Positions 46,740-59,455 of a stretch of DNA of 62,140 bases are shown one piece after another. Origin of the DNA: Spongospora subterranea f. sp. subterranea (taxonomy: Eukaryota > Endomyxa: Phytomyxea > Phytomyxea > Plasmodiophorida). Numbering within the stretch: position 1 is the stretch's first letter; every line of letters begins with the position of its first letter. The notes beneath the pieces are model-generated. The model was not told where the DNA came from, searched no databases, and saw only the letters and a program-made list of their open reading frames with translations. Position numbers and translations under genes: made by a program. The stretch lies in contig JAUGWO010000301.1 of NCBI GenBank assembly GCA_049724395.1, positions 1-62,140 on the forward strand. The letters are read 5' to 3'.

Positions 46740-47975
46740 CACGCACCACAATTTCCTCGGTCATTTCCCCTCACTACCTTGGACTCTGAGCTCATTATTA
46801 ATGCGTTGACAACCCTGGCCATGCATTGGCACACCGACTGGACTTTCAGCTGTCGACAGCACCACAATTGAGCAACGGTCCAACAAAGACTGCAGTACCC
46901 CTATTAAGTGTTGTGGACAGCCTTGCGCGAGCAGATTCCGCCAGATTAAAGCCCAAATTTCGGGTTTTCGGTTTCCCAAATCCGGCATTCGGTGGATGAT
47001 TATTTGCGAATGCCGTTCTCGTCGTCATTCTAATTACAGGATGCTGTTCCTCAAAGAATCGTTTCAGTCGTACCAAGAGTTATCAGCCATAGTGGAACAC
47101 TATTCGAAAGAGTTGGTGTTCCCGTTGTGACAAAACACCCATTTCAAAATCTCGTCATTGAGGAACTGTGTTCGCGCTTACATATTTACCATCATTTTAC
47201 GACCGCATACACGCCTTGGGCAAACGGTACGGTGGAAATCGTAAATCCGTCATGTTCTGGCTCTTTTAAAGACACTGGCATCGGAAATGCAGTTGAATTT
47301 TCTGCAGGACTGGCTCAGTATTTTACCTTAGTGAACATGGCCATGAACCACAAGATCCGTCCTCGAGTGAAGTATGCATCGGTCACCATCTTCACAGGCC
47401 TCTCCCCTTCACAATTCTTTTTTGTTATTTTTTTGGGTAGGCTAGACAAGGTTGACGACATTCCCTTGAGTGCCGGAACATACATCAGTCAGTTCAGAAA
47501 ACAGTTTCGTCTCACCGAGCGAATGTCCGCTCACGTCGCCGTAAGCAGAAATCGGTTGAACAGGCTAATTTCGGGAAGGTGATTACTGTCTCATTGCTAC
47601 TAACATTCGACGTACCCCGTTCAAGACCGAATGTAATTGGTATGGACCTGTCGCCATTGTGAGCACAACTCCTCACCAGCTAATATTCACGGTTCGCGAT
47701 TTAATAATGGGTTCGGAAAATGACGTACATGCGTCGCGTCTCAAGTTCTACGACGACAGCCATCTCGATATCACTACGAAGTTACTGGAAAATGTTGCGT
47801 TAACCGGCAATACGTTTTTTCCAGAAGCGATCTTGGATCGGCGTATCAATTCAGTGACTGGTACCCAAGAACTTCTCGTTTATCACGGTTTTGAAATTTC
47901 CGACGCTACTTGGGAACCGCACGACATCATCGCCGAAGATGTCCCGGGTTTGGTTCAAGCATTTTTCTTTTAATA
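46740..47975 (+). mobile_element. Ty3/Gypsy chromovirus-type fossil (integrase and chromodomain)
   Basis: Plus-strand remnants of a Gypsy integrase core (EELCSRLHIYHHFTTAYTPW, followed by ANGTVE) are followed by a C-terminal chromodomain-like segment (SVTGTQELLVYHGFEISDAT). Gag, protease and reverse transcriptase are missing. Broken in several places. It is related in layout to the longer element at 48835-53330. Confidence 0.75.
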
Positions 47976-48396
47976 ATTGTCGTTTTAATGGGGGAGTGTA
48001 TTACCTGCAGGGTAACTGGGGCAACGGGCAGCGTATGCCGGGAAAATCGGGCGTACAGCTGGGCGATCCTATTAATAAATTCAGACCTCTTGGAACTATA
48101 GTTTGGTCATCACACGTCTGTAAGTCAACCGCAAGTGTCGACTCTTGTGTTCAGGCGTCGTGAAGCACAGTGTGTTAACTCTTTTTTCTACAGAGCTGAT
48201 TCAGTTTCTCACCATAATGCAGCGACGAACACCGTTAATTCACACAACAGGCCGGCCACATCTCAATGCTAGCTGCTATGTGGAAGACAGCTTCGAAAGC
48301 TGTCTTTCTCTCCCATTACGTTTTTCAATTACAAAGGGAAAACTATCACAACTTCTTCATTTTTTTCATGAAATTGTTCAAGCGGGGCACATCCGA
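47976..48396. other. Unassigned repeat-rich spacer
   Basis: Contains a short hairpin (GAAGACAGCTTCGAAAGCTG near 48281-48300) and no recognised gene. Confidence 0.35.
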
Positions 48397-48771
48397 TCAA
48401 GCGGCTGTCAGAAATGCATTCTTCTCACTGTATTGAATCTTAACATAGAACACATAATAAGAGAGACCACGGCTTTCGAATTTGCCTTCCACATAACAGG
48501 CTCTTCCGTCGTTCTCCAGGTCGTAATACCAACCAGGAATTTTGACGGTTTCTTGACGCAAGATGTGTGCATAAAAATGTGAACCTGTGTCCGATGTGGA
48601 CGAGATGCGAGCAGCAAGACGCCAGTGGAACCCGTTAGCAGTAACTTGTTCATTACACATCAAGCTGTCAGATGCACACCCTACTGGCAGCTCGATCAAA
48701 ATGATATTCTCTGGCATTGATACAATCTCGCGAACATCTTTCGTAAGAACCTGGGAACCATATGAATACAC
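48397..48771 (-). pseudogene. Ubiquitin-specific-protease-like C-terminal fragment
   Basis: The 124-residue frame resembles the last third of a USP-type peptidase: FHWRLAARISSTSDTGSHFY (the GxHF/Y region with the catalytic-type histidine), KIPGWYYDLENDGRA, then SRGLSYYVFYVK. The cysteine box and the rest of the fold are absent. It abuts the 3' end of the Gypsy element in the same orientation, so it may be a captured or older host fragment. The match rests on pattern only. Confidence 0.35.
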
Positions 48772-48834
48772 AGCAACGGAACATGCTTTCAGCCTCTACC
48801 ATATCACAGGCCGGGTCTGAGCAAAGTCGGTTGG

Positions 48835-51800
48835 TCATTTCACCCACGAGTCATGCAGTTGATCAAAACCTTTCCATGAAACTAACAATTCCCAGATACC
48901 GGTTCCACTTTGTCTACTGTTGATTAACTTGTCGATCATGAAACCTTGCCCATCATGAGCTACTTGCTCCAGTAGTTCTTCGGTAATATTCAATGATGCG
49001 TCTGAATAAAATCGGAGTCTGATAGCATGAATATCAGAAATGGATTTGGTAACTAGGTGTTGAACTCGAAAAATATGATCTGATATAACAGCTGTTATAC
49101 AGGGGGGTCCTGTCCACCGTACCGAAAGTTTTGATCCGGTCTTGTGTAGCGTATTGGCAACCAAGACATAATCACCTAAGGAAAAATTCGGAATAGGCGC
49201 CTTTCGCTTACGATTTAAACGATCTCGACGGTCCTGGCGATGAGCGATCACCTTTTTATGCATCTGGTCTAAACTGCAACGTAATTCTTGAACCATATTT
49301 TGTAGAGTATCTGCCGAACACGGAACGGGAAGTAGTTTCTTTGATCGGGGGTCCCATACGGCATCTAGAGCAGCACTAGGTTGTAAACCCGTGAAGAGTT
49401 GTATAGCCGAAGGACGATCCTTTACAACTGTATGATTTAGGGCATAACGGATTAACGGGATCAAGCAGGGCCAGTCTAGAAAAATTTTAAACGGAACTCC
49501 GATATCAAAGCTCGAAAAACTCGCAATATGTGAGCATTGATTACCTCGATAGTACCGTTTGACCACGGGCTGTAGGCAAGCGTGAAATGATGACGCACAT
49601 GCAGATGAAGCGATAACTCCTCAATGACTTGATTTAGGAAATGCGATCCACGATCAGAAACCCACGTAGTTACGACACCATAACGAGAAAACCAATCAAC
49701 CAGACATTCAGCGGTGAAAAATGATGTCGGTTCTTCACATGGATACAAATCAATATAGGAGGATAAATCGTCCCGAATAACCAGCAGATGAAGATCGGGA
49801 AGGTGCAATGTATACGAAATCAAAATGAATGATCTGATTTGCACAAGATGCATGAAGAGCTTCGCCAAAAGGGCGAGGGATACTATTACCCCCAGCATTA
49901 ACTGTGCAAAGAAGGCATTGAAGGCAGAAACACGACACATCATCAATTAAAGTGGTCCAAAAAAAAACGGTCTTGCAAGGCATTTCGAGTAGCTTGCGTT
50001 CCTCGGTGACCGGAACTTCCGCAATGCGCAATGATCAATAATCGAAGTTGAAGTTCGACAGCTTCAGTGGGAATCCATATAATATTGCCCGAATCTAAAA
50101 AGAGATCTTGCGGTGAAACCCTGGTGAAAACATGCCCTTTCTCCTTAATAAACGATGATTCTTGCAAAACAGCGTCAAAAGCTTTACTCTGGGTTATCAG
50201 AATTTCCGACAACGATGGCAATAAAAAATCGGGTTGTTGTAATGGTTGAATGAGAGGTACTGATGCCGAAATTCGATTGATACAAAGTGTACTGTCCAGC
50301 CTTTGTCGAGCCCATCGTGACCCGAGATCAGCCCAAACATTGTCTTCACCGGAAATTCCTTCAATGACATAGGCTTTACCATCTAAACGAAGTCGCCACC
50401 GATGGATCTTATCCAGAGAGTGTCGTCGAAGAAAAACGCCAGAAGATTGCGGATCATATAGGAACACTAAATTACGATGATCTGTAAAAATACGAAAAGG
50501 ATGCACCCCTGTACAAAGAAGATAATCAAACTGACCGACCGCATGTTGAATTGGGAACCCTTCTTTCTCAGGAACAGACCATTGTAAAGAAGATCGTTCA
50601 AATTCTCCACTGCAGAAGGCAAGAGGTTCATGTCGTTGATCCTTAAAAGGAAGAGAAAGGTCCTCAAACGGCACTTGCGTGATCGTAACCATCCAAAACT
50701 ACTTACTCGCATCGATAAATAAGCACGGAACATAATCTTCCTTTGGATACGCCAAAGTAACAGCTTCTCTGATTGACTCAATAACAGTTTGAAAAGCCAG
50801 GGAAAAGTCATCATTCCAACCAACATCCTTTAGCGCGACTCGGGCGACCGATTTCTTTGTCCGCAATGTCAAACCTGAGAAAACGTTTTCCAAAATTTGT
50901 CGTAAAGGAGCAATCACACATGAAAAATTTGGGATAGATGATGATAGCCACGTCACTGCACATACAAATTGCATGAGATGAGCTCCAGTTGTTGGTAGTT
51001 GGAAATTGATTAAGGCCTGAATTCGAGCGGGATCATGGCTAATACCCGTCGCAGAATATATTCGACCGCACCATTTGGCACATAATAGGAAAAACTCGAA
51101 CTTAATGACATTGAGCTTGAGACAAAACTGTCGACATCTCTCAAAAACCTCTCTTAAAAGCAATAATAAATTTTTAAAACTCAAGGCGAATCCCAAAAGT
51201 CATCAAGCCATACTAAAAGTTTGTTAGGCACCATTTCGTGAAATATTTCGTACATTCCTCGCTGTAACGCAAACACTCCATTGCTGTTTCCTTGTGCCAG
51301 TCTGGTAGGAGTATAAACACCAAAGGGGGTAATGAAACTTTGGCACTCAAGATAGCCAGAAACGGGGAACTGCCAATAACCTTTAAATGCATCCAGAGTG
51401 AAAAAACACGACAAACCAGAGATGTAAGAACCCAAGGTGTGCAGGTATGGCATCGGAAATTGCTGAGGTTGAAGACACTTATTCACTGGAATAATATCCA
51501 CCACCATCCTTGGTTTCGTCTCCGCATTACAACAAACGCCGGAAGAGCCCAAGAGGACTGGTAGTTGTGATAGATAAGATTGCACTCTGTTAATTCATGC
51601 ACTAACGCCTGAAGATACTGAGAGGCCAACGGAGACATACGTCGTGGTTTCGCAAAAATCGGAATGGAACCCGGTTTGATAACTAACTCCAAGGGTGTGA
51701 CTTTGACAGGCGGATCCTTTCCCAGATGAATACGAAAAATGTCAATAAATTCGGTAAGCAAAACACCAAGATCTTTGGAAAACTCAGGAGGAGCCCCCAT

Positions 51801-53330
51801 GTTTACAGTTTGTTGAACACGATCATTTAAGACTTGTCGAAGTTCTGCGTCATTGTTGTCTCCCAAAATACTTTCCGGAGAGTCCTTGTCCATGTCATCG
51901 TGGCAATCAGGTTCCTTTTCACATTCTTTGATAGCCAGCGAGCATAGCTGGGATTCAACATAAATTCCCAATCGGCGTAACAGAGGTCTTCCCAATAAAA
52001 CATCAGGCACCTCGTCATCAATTACATAAAACCGTTGCGCACGAATTATGATTGGCCCCGTATTAGTGAAAATTGTGACATCCAGAAGACAACTTTTCTT
52101 ACAAGCGAGATAGGTAGTATTCGCTAAACGTAATTGAATTTTTTCCGACCGAACAGGGACTGTGGACAGACTCCGAAAATGGTTTGACCCAATTATTACC
52201 AAATCGGCACCGTCCTCCACAGCTGCGCGAAACGTTTCTGAAATAGTGGTTCCAGACGACAGTAGAACTTCAAATCCTCCTTTCTCTACTGTCGTCTGGT
52301 TATGATAAGTGTTGTTGACTCGCGACATTCGAGAATGTTCACGAACTCGGACATCCTGCTTATCCGAAGCAGGAAGGTCGAAAGCAACATGGGGACGGGA
52401 CGTTCTCACAGCAGACTGACCTCTGGGAAGTTGCGATTGTTTCCATCGGGAGTTGTTGGAGGCTTCGTCTTCTGCAGCAAAAATCGCTTTCAATATCGAT
52501 AAAGCTTCGTTTGCCAAGGCAAACATTTCCGACAGCTTCAATACTTTCCTCGCGTTGAGTCGTAACAACTCAGCATAAAGCCGCGTTTTGAAACGCAGAG
52601 TCCGGAGAAATAAACGACAGCAATTTGACTCAGACATGAAAAAATCCGGTAAAAATTGTTTCGCTTGATGGAAATACTGAGAGTATCTTAGAATATAATC
52701 CGGTAGTGATTCTCTTTCATTCGGTAAAGAATTTTCCAACTTTGTTTCGGAGGGCATCCTCCAGCGTCCCAGGATCAGCAGTAGAAGCGTACCAGACGGC
52801 CATCTTATCGAGCAAAAGCGACGACGACATCACCGGCTCATTGAAAGCGCGATCTTGAGCCGCTCCAGTTAAGCACCGGTACAACGCATCTCGACGCATA
52901 TCGTCAGATGCTGACAAGGTCAACCTTTCAAATCGGCTTCTAAAAGACGAAAATTTGAAAGCTCGTGTGATTAAAATATCCGAATCATCAAGAAGATTTA
53001 CATCTCGAGTACCCATATATCGACTGGCATCGTCAGATGAAACAATCTCCGAGAACTTCGGTAAATCTGAAAAATTAATGGGCTTTGAAGTTTCAGTTAC
53101 CACATTTTCAGTCGACTTCGATTTATCCGAAAACCCTTTCATTAACGCCATCATTTGCTCCGTCAAAAGTTGATTTTGGCGAGTTTGCTCGAATAAAAGC
53201 TCGATTAGTCGTTGCTGGTCAGACGCGGCTTCAGCCGTTGCAGAGATCGCTTTTGCTCCTCATCAATATCAGTAGTCACTTCAAGTTCAGGTGAATTTCT
53301 AGTCGTCATTTTCGTCGATAGTGCTGGGTT
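48835..53330 (-). mobile_element. Ty3/Gypsy retrotransposon with chromodomain, nearly full length
   Basis: Read on the minus strand: Gag (53166-52700, SDLPKFSEIVSSDDASRYMG), an aspartic-protease region (about 52250-51980), reverse transcriptase (51600-51180, with FFTLDAFKGYWQFPV, TPTRLAQG and LLVWLDD), RNase H (50700-50300, AFCSGEFERSSLQWSVPEKE and a DHRNL motif), a zinc-binding plus core integrase (50030-49480, YSPWSNGTIEV) and a chromodomain end (IWELLVSWKGFDQLHDSW). All pol parts are present in the canonical Gypsy order. It looks almost whole but broken in roughly four to six places, so young to middle-aged. No convincing LTR pair was seen. Confidence 0.88.
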
Positions 53331-53944
53331 GAAGCGTTATTGGCCAATATTGCGCCCGGCAACTATCGGGGACACCGATCCCCGACAACCGCTAAACGAC
53401 GGATACGACGACGACGAAAAAAAACTAGACTGGTTTATTACACCGGAAAAAAGCTCCATAAACATGCGCCACGGTGACAGCGCTGACTGGCGCTACAGTT
53501 TCAAACGCGATCATGCTGGAGTGTCAGCAGCGCTTCTAATCGACAATCGCAAAAAGGAACGAAAACAACCCCAAAATAGAGGCAGAGGAGAACTGAGAAT
53601 CTTGCACAGTAATAAACATATAGAGACTGTAGAGCATCAAGTGCTACACTGCGCAGCCCTACAGAGCAAGTTACAGCACAGTAGAGAAATTTACAGGTTA
53701 GGGACTGATTTCGAGACAGCACTGCGGACACATCCGGCATAAATGAATGGAACCAAGAACAAAGCAAGACGAAGAGGATGTTTTATTTGATATTTTATTT
53801 TGATGACACGAACAGGAAGAGGAGACCTCGTCTCAAAAAATCCCAGAGGAGAAAACCTCTATAACAATATGTCCTGCAGCAATGCTGTTTCGTAAGGAAT
53901 TTCCCCTGTGTCCCAATGGGTTTCGGGGTTTTAGTGAGTCTGGA
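53331..53944. other. Region upstream of the Gypsy element
   Basis: Probably leader or 5' LTR remains of the minus-strand Gypsy element. The plus-strand open frame here is rich in Arg/Lys and has no recognisable domain. No matching copy was seen at the other end. Confidence 0.35.
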
Positions 53945-54310
53945 CATCCCAACCTCACACTACCATTGCTGTGGGTCAGAATGCTGAGCAACGTATAGCG
54001 AAGGTTCTTATCGCAAACGCAGGAGTTTGTGCCCAGATGACGAGCAATCGTCGTCTGGCCCTAGAGTAGATATGGGTACTACAGACCTAACACAAATGTG
54101 TTGAACTCAATCACAAAAAAAAAAGTCGGGTCATCCCAACCTCACAGCACCATTGTTTTGGGTCAGAATGCTGAGCAACCAATAGCGAAGGTTCTTATCG
54201 CAAACGCAGGAGTTTGTGCCCAGATGACGATCAATCGTCTCCTCGCCCTAGAGTAGATATGGTTACTACTGTACAGACCTAAACGTGCTGAACTAAAACA
54301 CAAAAAAAGA
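53945..54310 (+). repeat. Two tandem copies of a 187-bp unit with A-rich ends
   Basis: Unit 1 starts at 53945 and unit 2 at 54132 (both CATCCCAACCTCACA-like). They share the GAAGGTTCTTATCGCAAACG block, the CAGGAGTTTGTGCCCAGATG block and TAGAGTAGATATGG. Each ends in an A tract (near 54115-54124 and 54301-54307). This is a SINE-like layout, but no good pol III boxes were found. Confidence 0.75.
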
Positions 54311-54541
54311 GGGATCTCGTCCACATGAAGAACTTTCCGTTGTCGGATCTAAGAGCAATCAAAATTAAAAAGGGATGCCGTTGGAGTATCAGTCCAAGGT
54401 TGAAAGGTTCACCGCACGCTCAAATTTGAATCCGAATTCCGCGTTAGTATAAGCGGTAAAGCCGATATAATTACTGGTCTGATACGTGTAACAAGTTTTT
54501 ACAACCAATGCATGGAACCTCTTCGTTGCTCAGTCCTTGAA

Positions 54542-55982
54542 TGATATGGTCAGACAAAGCGAGAGGCGATGTGTGAAGAATAACTGCGATAAACCAACGG
54601 GGTTCTAAACCCAGTTGGTTTTCCGTGTATGCTCATTTATTAGGTGAGGGTTTAAGTCAAATATCGGGTGGGGTAAGGTATCCTCCCATATCGTTATGTC
54701 GCCGTCGGTGCTGGGATGTCATGCTATTGGATTCGGGCCCGGTTTCGAGGGATTATCGCGGTGAAATTGTTGATAAGACTTGAGATTTACAGTAAACATT
54801 GCAACCAGTTCCCAATACAGCATTATTCATCGGGTATCATGCGAGTTCAGTGTAGCAGGCCCCATCATCCCTCAGGAGGTTTTGATCGACACTGGAGCGG
54901 GATTGTGCTTTATGAGCTTCTCATTCGCCTGGCGACATTCGATACCGTGGAGATTGAATGATCACCCCATCAAAGCCACAGCTTTCCAAGGTATCACGAC
55001 AAAAAGTACATCCAATTGCACGGTCCCTGTTTCATTTCGAATTGGCGATCACCGATGTTCTGTTGAGTTCTGCCTGCTTTCCTGAATCTCGTATAATGTC
55101 ATATTGGGGTTTGACTGGTTCACACGACACAGTCGCGTCTGGTAGACCTTCTCGGTACCATTCAATCAGCAAAGTTTCCGGCCATTCAGCGTGGCGGGAT
55201 AATATTCAAAACTTGTTCGTGTATTCTTTGAGTGTGTCGAACAGGGCACGGCGAAGTTCTCGTAGGCCTCGGCTTGCGTTTTTTGCTCTGTAGGGGTCGT
55301 CGAACATGCTCCGGAGACTTGCAACAAAGTGGTTGTCAGTGACACCATCGTTTTGGTTGCGCTTGAACTCATGTGTTGCCCATGATAACGCATCTCCTCA
55401 TAACAGTGAGTGATACAGCGCCACCTTCGTCTTATCGGATGAAATTTTGATTCGTGAACGTTAAAATAGTTCGTCATTTGACAAAGCCAATTATGTAGTT
55501 CTTGGCCGCGCCCATCAAATGTTGGCGGTAGTGGAATTATTTCTACGATGGGGGCATAAGTGAGTGTCGCTTGCTGGTTCAATTTGGTTTCCAATTTGTT
55601 GTAAGATCGAGAGACAATCTACCGGAGGATTGGTTTAAACTGATGATGGGTGGGCGATGCAGCCATTCGAGTTATTGAACGGTGGGTTTGAACGAATGGG
55701 TGGGTGGGAGATGCAGCCAATGGGGTTATTGGCTTGGACGAAGCTTTGACCCAGGGTCTATTCTTCCCGCCAGTCATCTTTATGATAGGGGAACTGGAGC
55801 GTCGACTAGTGATTGGTTTATTCTGAAATGATCAGACAAAGCGAGAGGCGATGTGTGAAGACTAACTGCGATAAACCAACTAAACCCAGTTGGTTTGCCG
55901 TGTATGCTAATTTATTACGTTATTACGTGGCGGGTTTGAGACACCTATCGGGTCGGGGTAAGGTATCCTCCCATATCGTTAC
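54542..55982. mobile_element. Small LTR-type element fossil bounded by about 155-bp direct repeats
   Basis: Direct repeats 54542-54696 and 55828-55982 share GACAAAGCGAGAGGCGATGT and end alike (AAGGTATCCTCCCATATCGT). Between them a plus-strand aspartic-protease-like stretch (EVLIDTGAG, about 54830-55085) and a minus-strand Gag-like stretch (PTFDGRGQELHNWLCQM, 55594-55166) face each other. Gypsy-like origin, rearranged, broken in several places. Confidence 0.6.
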
Positions 55983-57824
55983 ATTGAGCGTATCAACCAT
56001 GCTCTCGATTCCGGTTCACCGCATATATCATCGCGAAATTTGGCGCCAAATGTCATAGTGAACAAGCAGATTAAATTACAACTTGTACTCAATATCCCAC
56101 CGGCAACACTTTTGAAGGTTAACTTATTTCAAAACATCCGACAACGGGACTGGTTCTCCACATTTCATTTTCGAAGCGCCCGATTTTGGTTTTGAGTGAA
56201 GATACTTTATCTCTGTTGTGATTGTGAATTGTCTGAGATAACCTTTTGGTGACTGATAAATTTGAACTTTTCGGTGACTCATCAGAATCCCGTTTCGGGC
56301 GCGATTTGATATTTATGTTTCAGTTGTAAATATTTCGATGTTTATGCGCCAGCGTTCAGCGATGAACAAGTGATTTCGATGACTACACTCATTGTTTCTG
56401 GAGTTGAACAGGACGATGAATTGTTGATCGATTGAGCTGATCAGGACGTTGATCAATTTCTTCGAAAATCATGGCGCTCTTACTTCGAAACACCTTGATT
56501 CGGTTTCAAAAACGCTTTTCAATCTTTTAATCCCGGCACCGGAAGGATTGGATATGAGTCTAGACGATACCACTTCCTTGCCAAGATTTCGCTTGTTTTG
56601 AACTTTCTATCGAGTGGTTTCGACTACAGGTACCGGAATACATTGTTACCAAAGTGGAGACAGAATCGAACATGTTGACGCAAATTCCCCTGGTGTGTCG
56701 CCATTTGGCTGAGCCCTTACGACTGGCTTGCATGATGGCAGATTTTGGCAGGTCTGCCTTGTCGATCTCGAGAGTAATTATAGCTCGTACCGTATATTTG
56801 ACCTGGGTCTATTTTAGTCAATGTGTTGATAGAGAAGCGTCCGTCGCAATGCACCTCCGCGATCTGTGCCGCAGGAGCGCCACTAAAGTGCGCCTGGGCG
56901 TTATTTCGTCAATTCATCTGCAGGCCGAGTCCTTGATGTCCTGGCCGGTTTTTACGCGAAAATCTGCAACGTTCAGGATACAATGGGCATCCTCGCAAAC
57001 ATCGCTTGAACTACCAAGGATCAACAACTCCTGATGGCCTGTTTGGCAGTATTTTTGCCCAATTGAAAGTAGGCGCCACGAGAGTACGATTTTGTCTATG
57101 ATTTTACTAATTTGGAGAGACTGAACGCGCCCCGTCATTGTGAAGAATTCATGGGACGCAGGCATGCAGAGCTCAACTCATCTATGAGTTCCGTTCGCGA
57201 AGCAGTCGAATAGTAAGGTTCCACAATCGGACATCGCAAGATTTTTTCTTGTTTCTTGCTTTCTGTCAGATCGACCCCTGTGTCTGCATCCAACTGGCAA
57301 TCAAATCTCCATGTATTTTCATTTGATGCCACTTAAGATTGAAGAAATTGGGGCTGAATGAATTCAAAAATTGTTTATTGCAGTTGAATTTGTCATTTTT
57401 GACTTTCTTCGCCCCATTTGCATCAGTATACACCTCGACGCTGAGTCTCTTGAAAAAAACACTGAGATTCAATCGCTCGACGTCTCGCTATCGGCTTTGT
57501 CAAGCTCAAGACGCTCTGGCTCAAATTTGAGTTTTGCAAATGCATTACCCCAGACTTTGTTGTGGCCTCTTTGAGCGCAGCCACTAGGCCGTTCAGCTTG
57601 TGACTCCTCAAGAACCATTTTGAACAAAAGTCTACGACGCTGTACCCACATTGGTCACGCTATATGCGCCACTTTTGGACACAGTACGCTTGCAGTTTGC
57701 ATATGTACACCAGTCGGTATCAGCCCCAGTGGTGGGTCACACTACAACTCCCCGCAATTTAGCTCGGAGTTTCCACACGACTCGCGGACTCCGTGACAGA
57801 TTTTGGCTAGTTGGATTTAACCAA
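55983..57824. other. Degenerate repeat sequence upstream of the CmcJ-like gene
   Basis: Scattered short frames; a weak Copia-like motif (LSVEVYTDANGA) reads on the minus strand at 57400-57440. No intact gene recognised. The last few hundred bases may hold the promoter of the gene at 57825. Confidence 0.35.
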
Positions 57825-59024
57825 ATGGCTTTATTAATGAAAGGAACGACGTATATTTTATTGTCCGTTTTGCTTCAGTCCATATGGGTTGTGGTCAATT
57901 GTCGGGTGGAATTCATTGGAAGGATAGCAATATCTGAAGAAAATCTTATATGGCGTAAGTTTTCTTACCAACAGGTTAAATTGAAAGAAATGAATGAGCC
58001 AACAAAGGTGATGTCACTGCGCAAGTGTATTGAAACTCTGGAGTCTCCGAAAAAGTTTGATCTTTTTCTTCTACCGGAGCAGCTGAAAACAGAGATTGAC
58101 CTGTTAAAATTGCTGGATAGGGATACATTCAAAACTCGGTTTGGTGATATCATGCAACGAACCATTTACGAGGAAATCCACGAGGAAAATCCCAATTGGA
58201 TAGTCATTCCTTTTGGTATAGAACGACATATTACACGAAAGGATTATATTGCAGAGGCGCATATCGACTTCCTTCGCAATGCTGGTATTGAAAATCTGTT
58301 GAAACTCTACGGTCAATCATCATTGCAGTTCATGGAATTTTTAGCAAACAATAATCAGGTTAAATCCGCTGCTTTAAAACACTACGATGGTAACGTTGAA
58401 AAATACGCAATCGAAATGTTGACGATCGATCATTTCATGAGTATCTGGATACCAGATGAACCTGTTCAAGCATGGCCATTGGCATTGACACCGGCCACTC
58501 AATGCGATGCGACTCGCATCAAGACTCCTCCTGGTGTGCGCTTCAGCGACGATCATATTCAATTTCTGTTGAAGTCCGAATCTACACCAAACGATTGGTA
58601 TATACGATGGAACATGCAGCCCAATGAAGTTTATGTCTGGGATTCAAGGACTGTCGCCCATGCGTCAGTTAAAATTGGAAACGGGAAAGTCGAGCGATCG
58701 GCCATTTCCTCCGGACTGCTGATCCTGCACCCAAAGGGAGTTTCTTTAAAGAAAGATTCGTCCCTGTCGATACCAACGCCCCAAATGGCGAAGACCCTGT
58801 GCTATACCGAGCGGCTCTACCGGCAAGTGATTGGTCTCGAGGGACTCAGCCTTGCACAACCGCGTTTGAAACAAATGGGATATGACCGACTTTGTAATGA
58901 TTTGAATCCCCAACAAACCCCCCAGCCAATACTCAGGCGCAAACACCAGGCCCAGCCAACACTCAGGCGCACACGCGGGCAGCAGTCGTATTTGCGCCAG
59001 ATCCGTGGCATGTTTTGTTTTTAA
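57825..59024 (+). CDS. Secreted CmcJ/NvfI-like (2-oxoglutarate oxygenase-fold) protein
   Basis: An uninterrupted 399-residue frame. The start MALLMKGTTYILLSVLLQSI is a signal peptide; an in-frame ATG at 57837 also works and one at 57651 lies upstream. The family hallmark IWIPDEPVQAWPLAL (the W.P...PV...PLAL box of CmcJ-type hydroxylases) is clear. A putative metal site is HID in AEAHIDFL, with a distal His in TVAHASVKI and an arginine in KVERSAIS. CmcJ-type enzymes modify secondary metabolites in fungi and bacteria. Odd points are the secretion signal, the lack of introns in an intron-dense genome, the C-terminal QPILRRKHQAQPTLRRTRGQ repeat and the isolation among transposons. Confidence 0.65.
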   Translation: MALLMKGTTYILLSVLLQSIWVVVNCRVEFIGRIAISEENLIWRKFSYQQVKLKEMNEPTKVMSLRKCIETLESPKKFDLFLLPEQLKTEIDLLKLLDRDTFKTRFGDIMQRTIYEEIHEENPNWIVIPFGIERHITRKDYIAEAHIDFLRNAGIENLLKLYGQSSLQFMEFLANNNQVKSAALKHYDGNVEKYAIEMLTIDHFMSIWIPDEPVQAWPLALTPATQCDATRIKTPPGVRFSDDHIQFLLKSESTPNDWYIRWNMQPNEVYVWDSRTVAHASVKIGNGKVERSAISSGLLILHPKGVSLKKDSSLSIPTPQMAKTLCYTERLYRQVIGLEGLSLAQPRLKQMGYDRLCNDLNPQQTPQPILRRKHQAQPTLRRTRGQQSYLRQIRGMFCF

Positions 59025-59455
59025 ATACAGTGCACAGTGTCGAAATGTGCTGATCGCAACGTGATATAGAGGCAACTAGAAAACGCAGGAGAAGCTTGTT
59101 ACCCGTGTACTTTGTGACCCTTAGTTTTATAATGTTAAAGGATAGTTTGCCAACATTAGTGATATGATACTGCATCAGGGTCATGTCTCCCTATATAACT
59201 ACCACTTCCTGGAGATGATGACATCAGTTGTTCTCCCATTTATTGTTCTGCCGGTTGTTCCAATATATCACAACAGCCCTGCCCTTTGCGTGTATTCAAC
59301 TGCTTCTCTCCAGTTGTTTCTACATTGTCACCTCAGTTGTAAGAGTTGAGGGACGATGAAACCCTAACCGACACAACATTTCGTAGCCAGCCATGACTCC
59401 ATATTTGGCTGCCGTGACATTCACATGCGGTGTTAGTTAACTGCGGAGTTAGCCT
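59025..59455. other. Intergenic, no gene
   Basis: 3' flank of the CmcJ-like gene; pyrimidine-rich stretch near 59220-59340, nothing else recognised. Confidence 0.4.

Noticed and set aside
53212-53742. Plus-strand open frame of 176 residues beside the Gypsy element
   Set aside because: Composition is basic and low in hydrophobics with no domain, and it overlaps the probable leader/LTR region of the minus-strand element.
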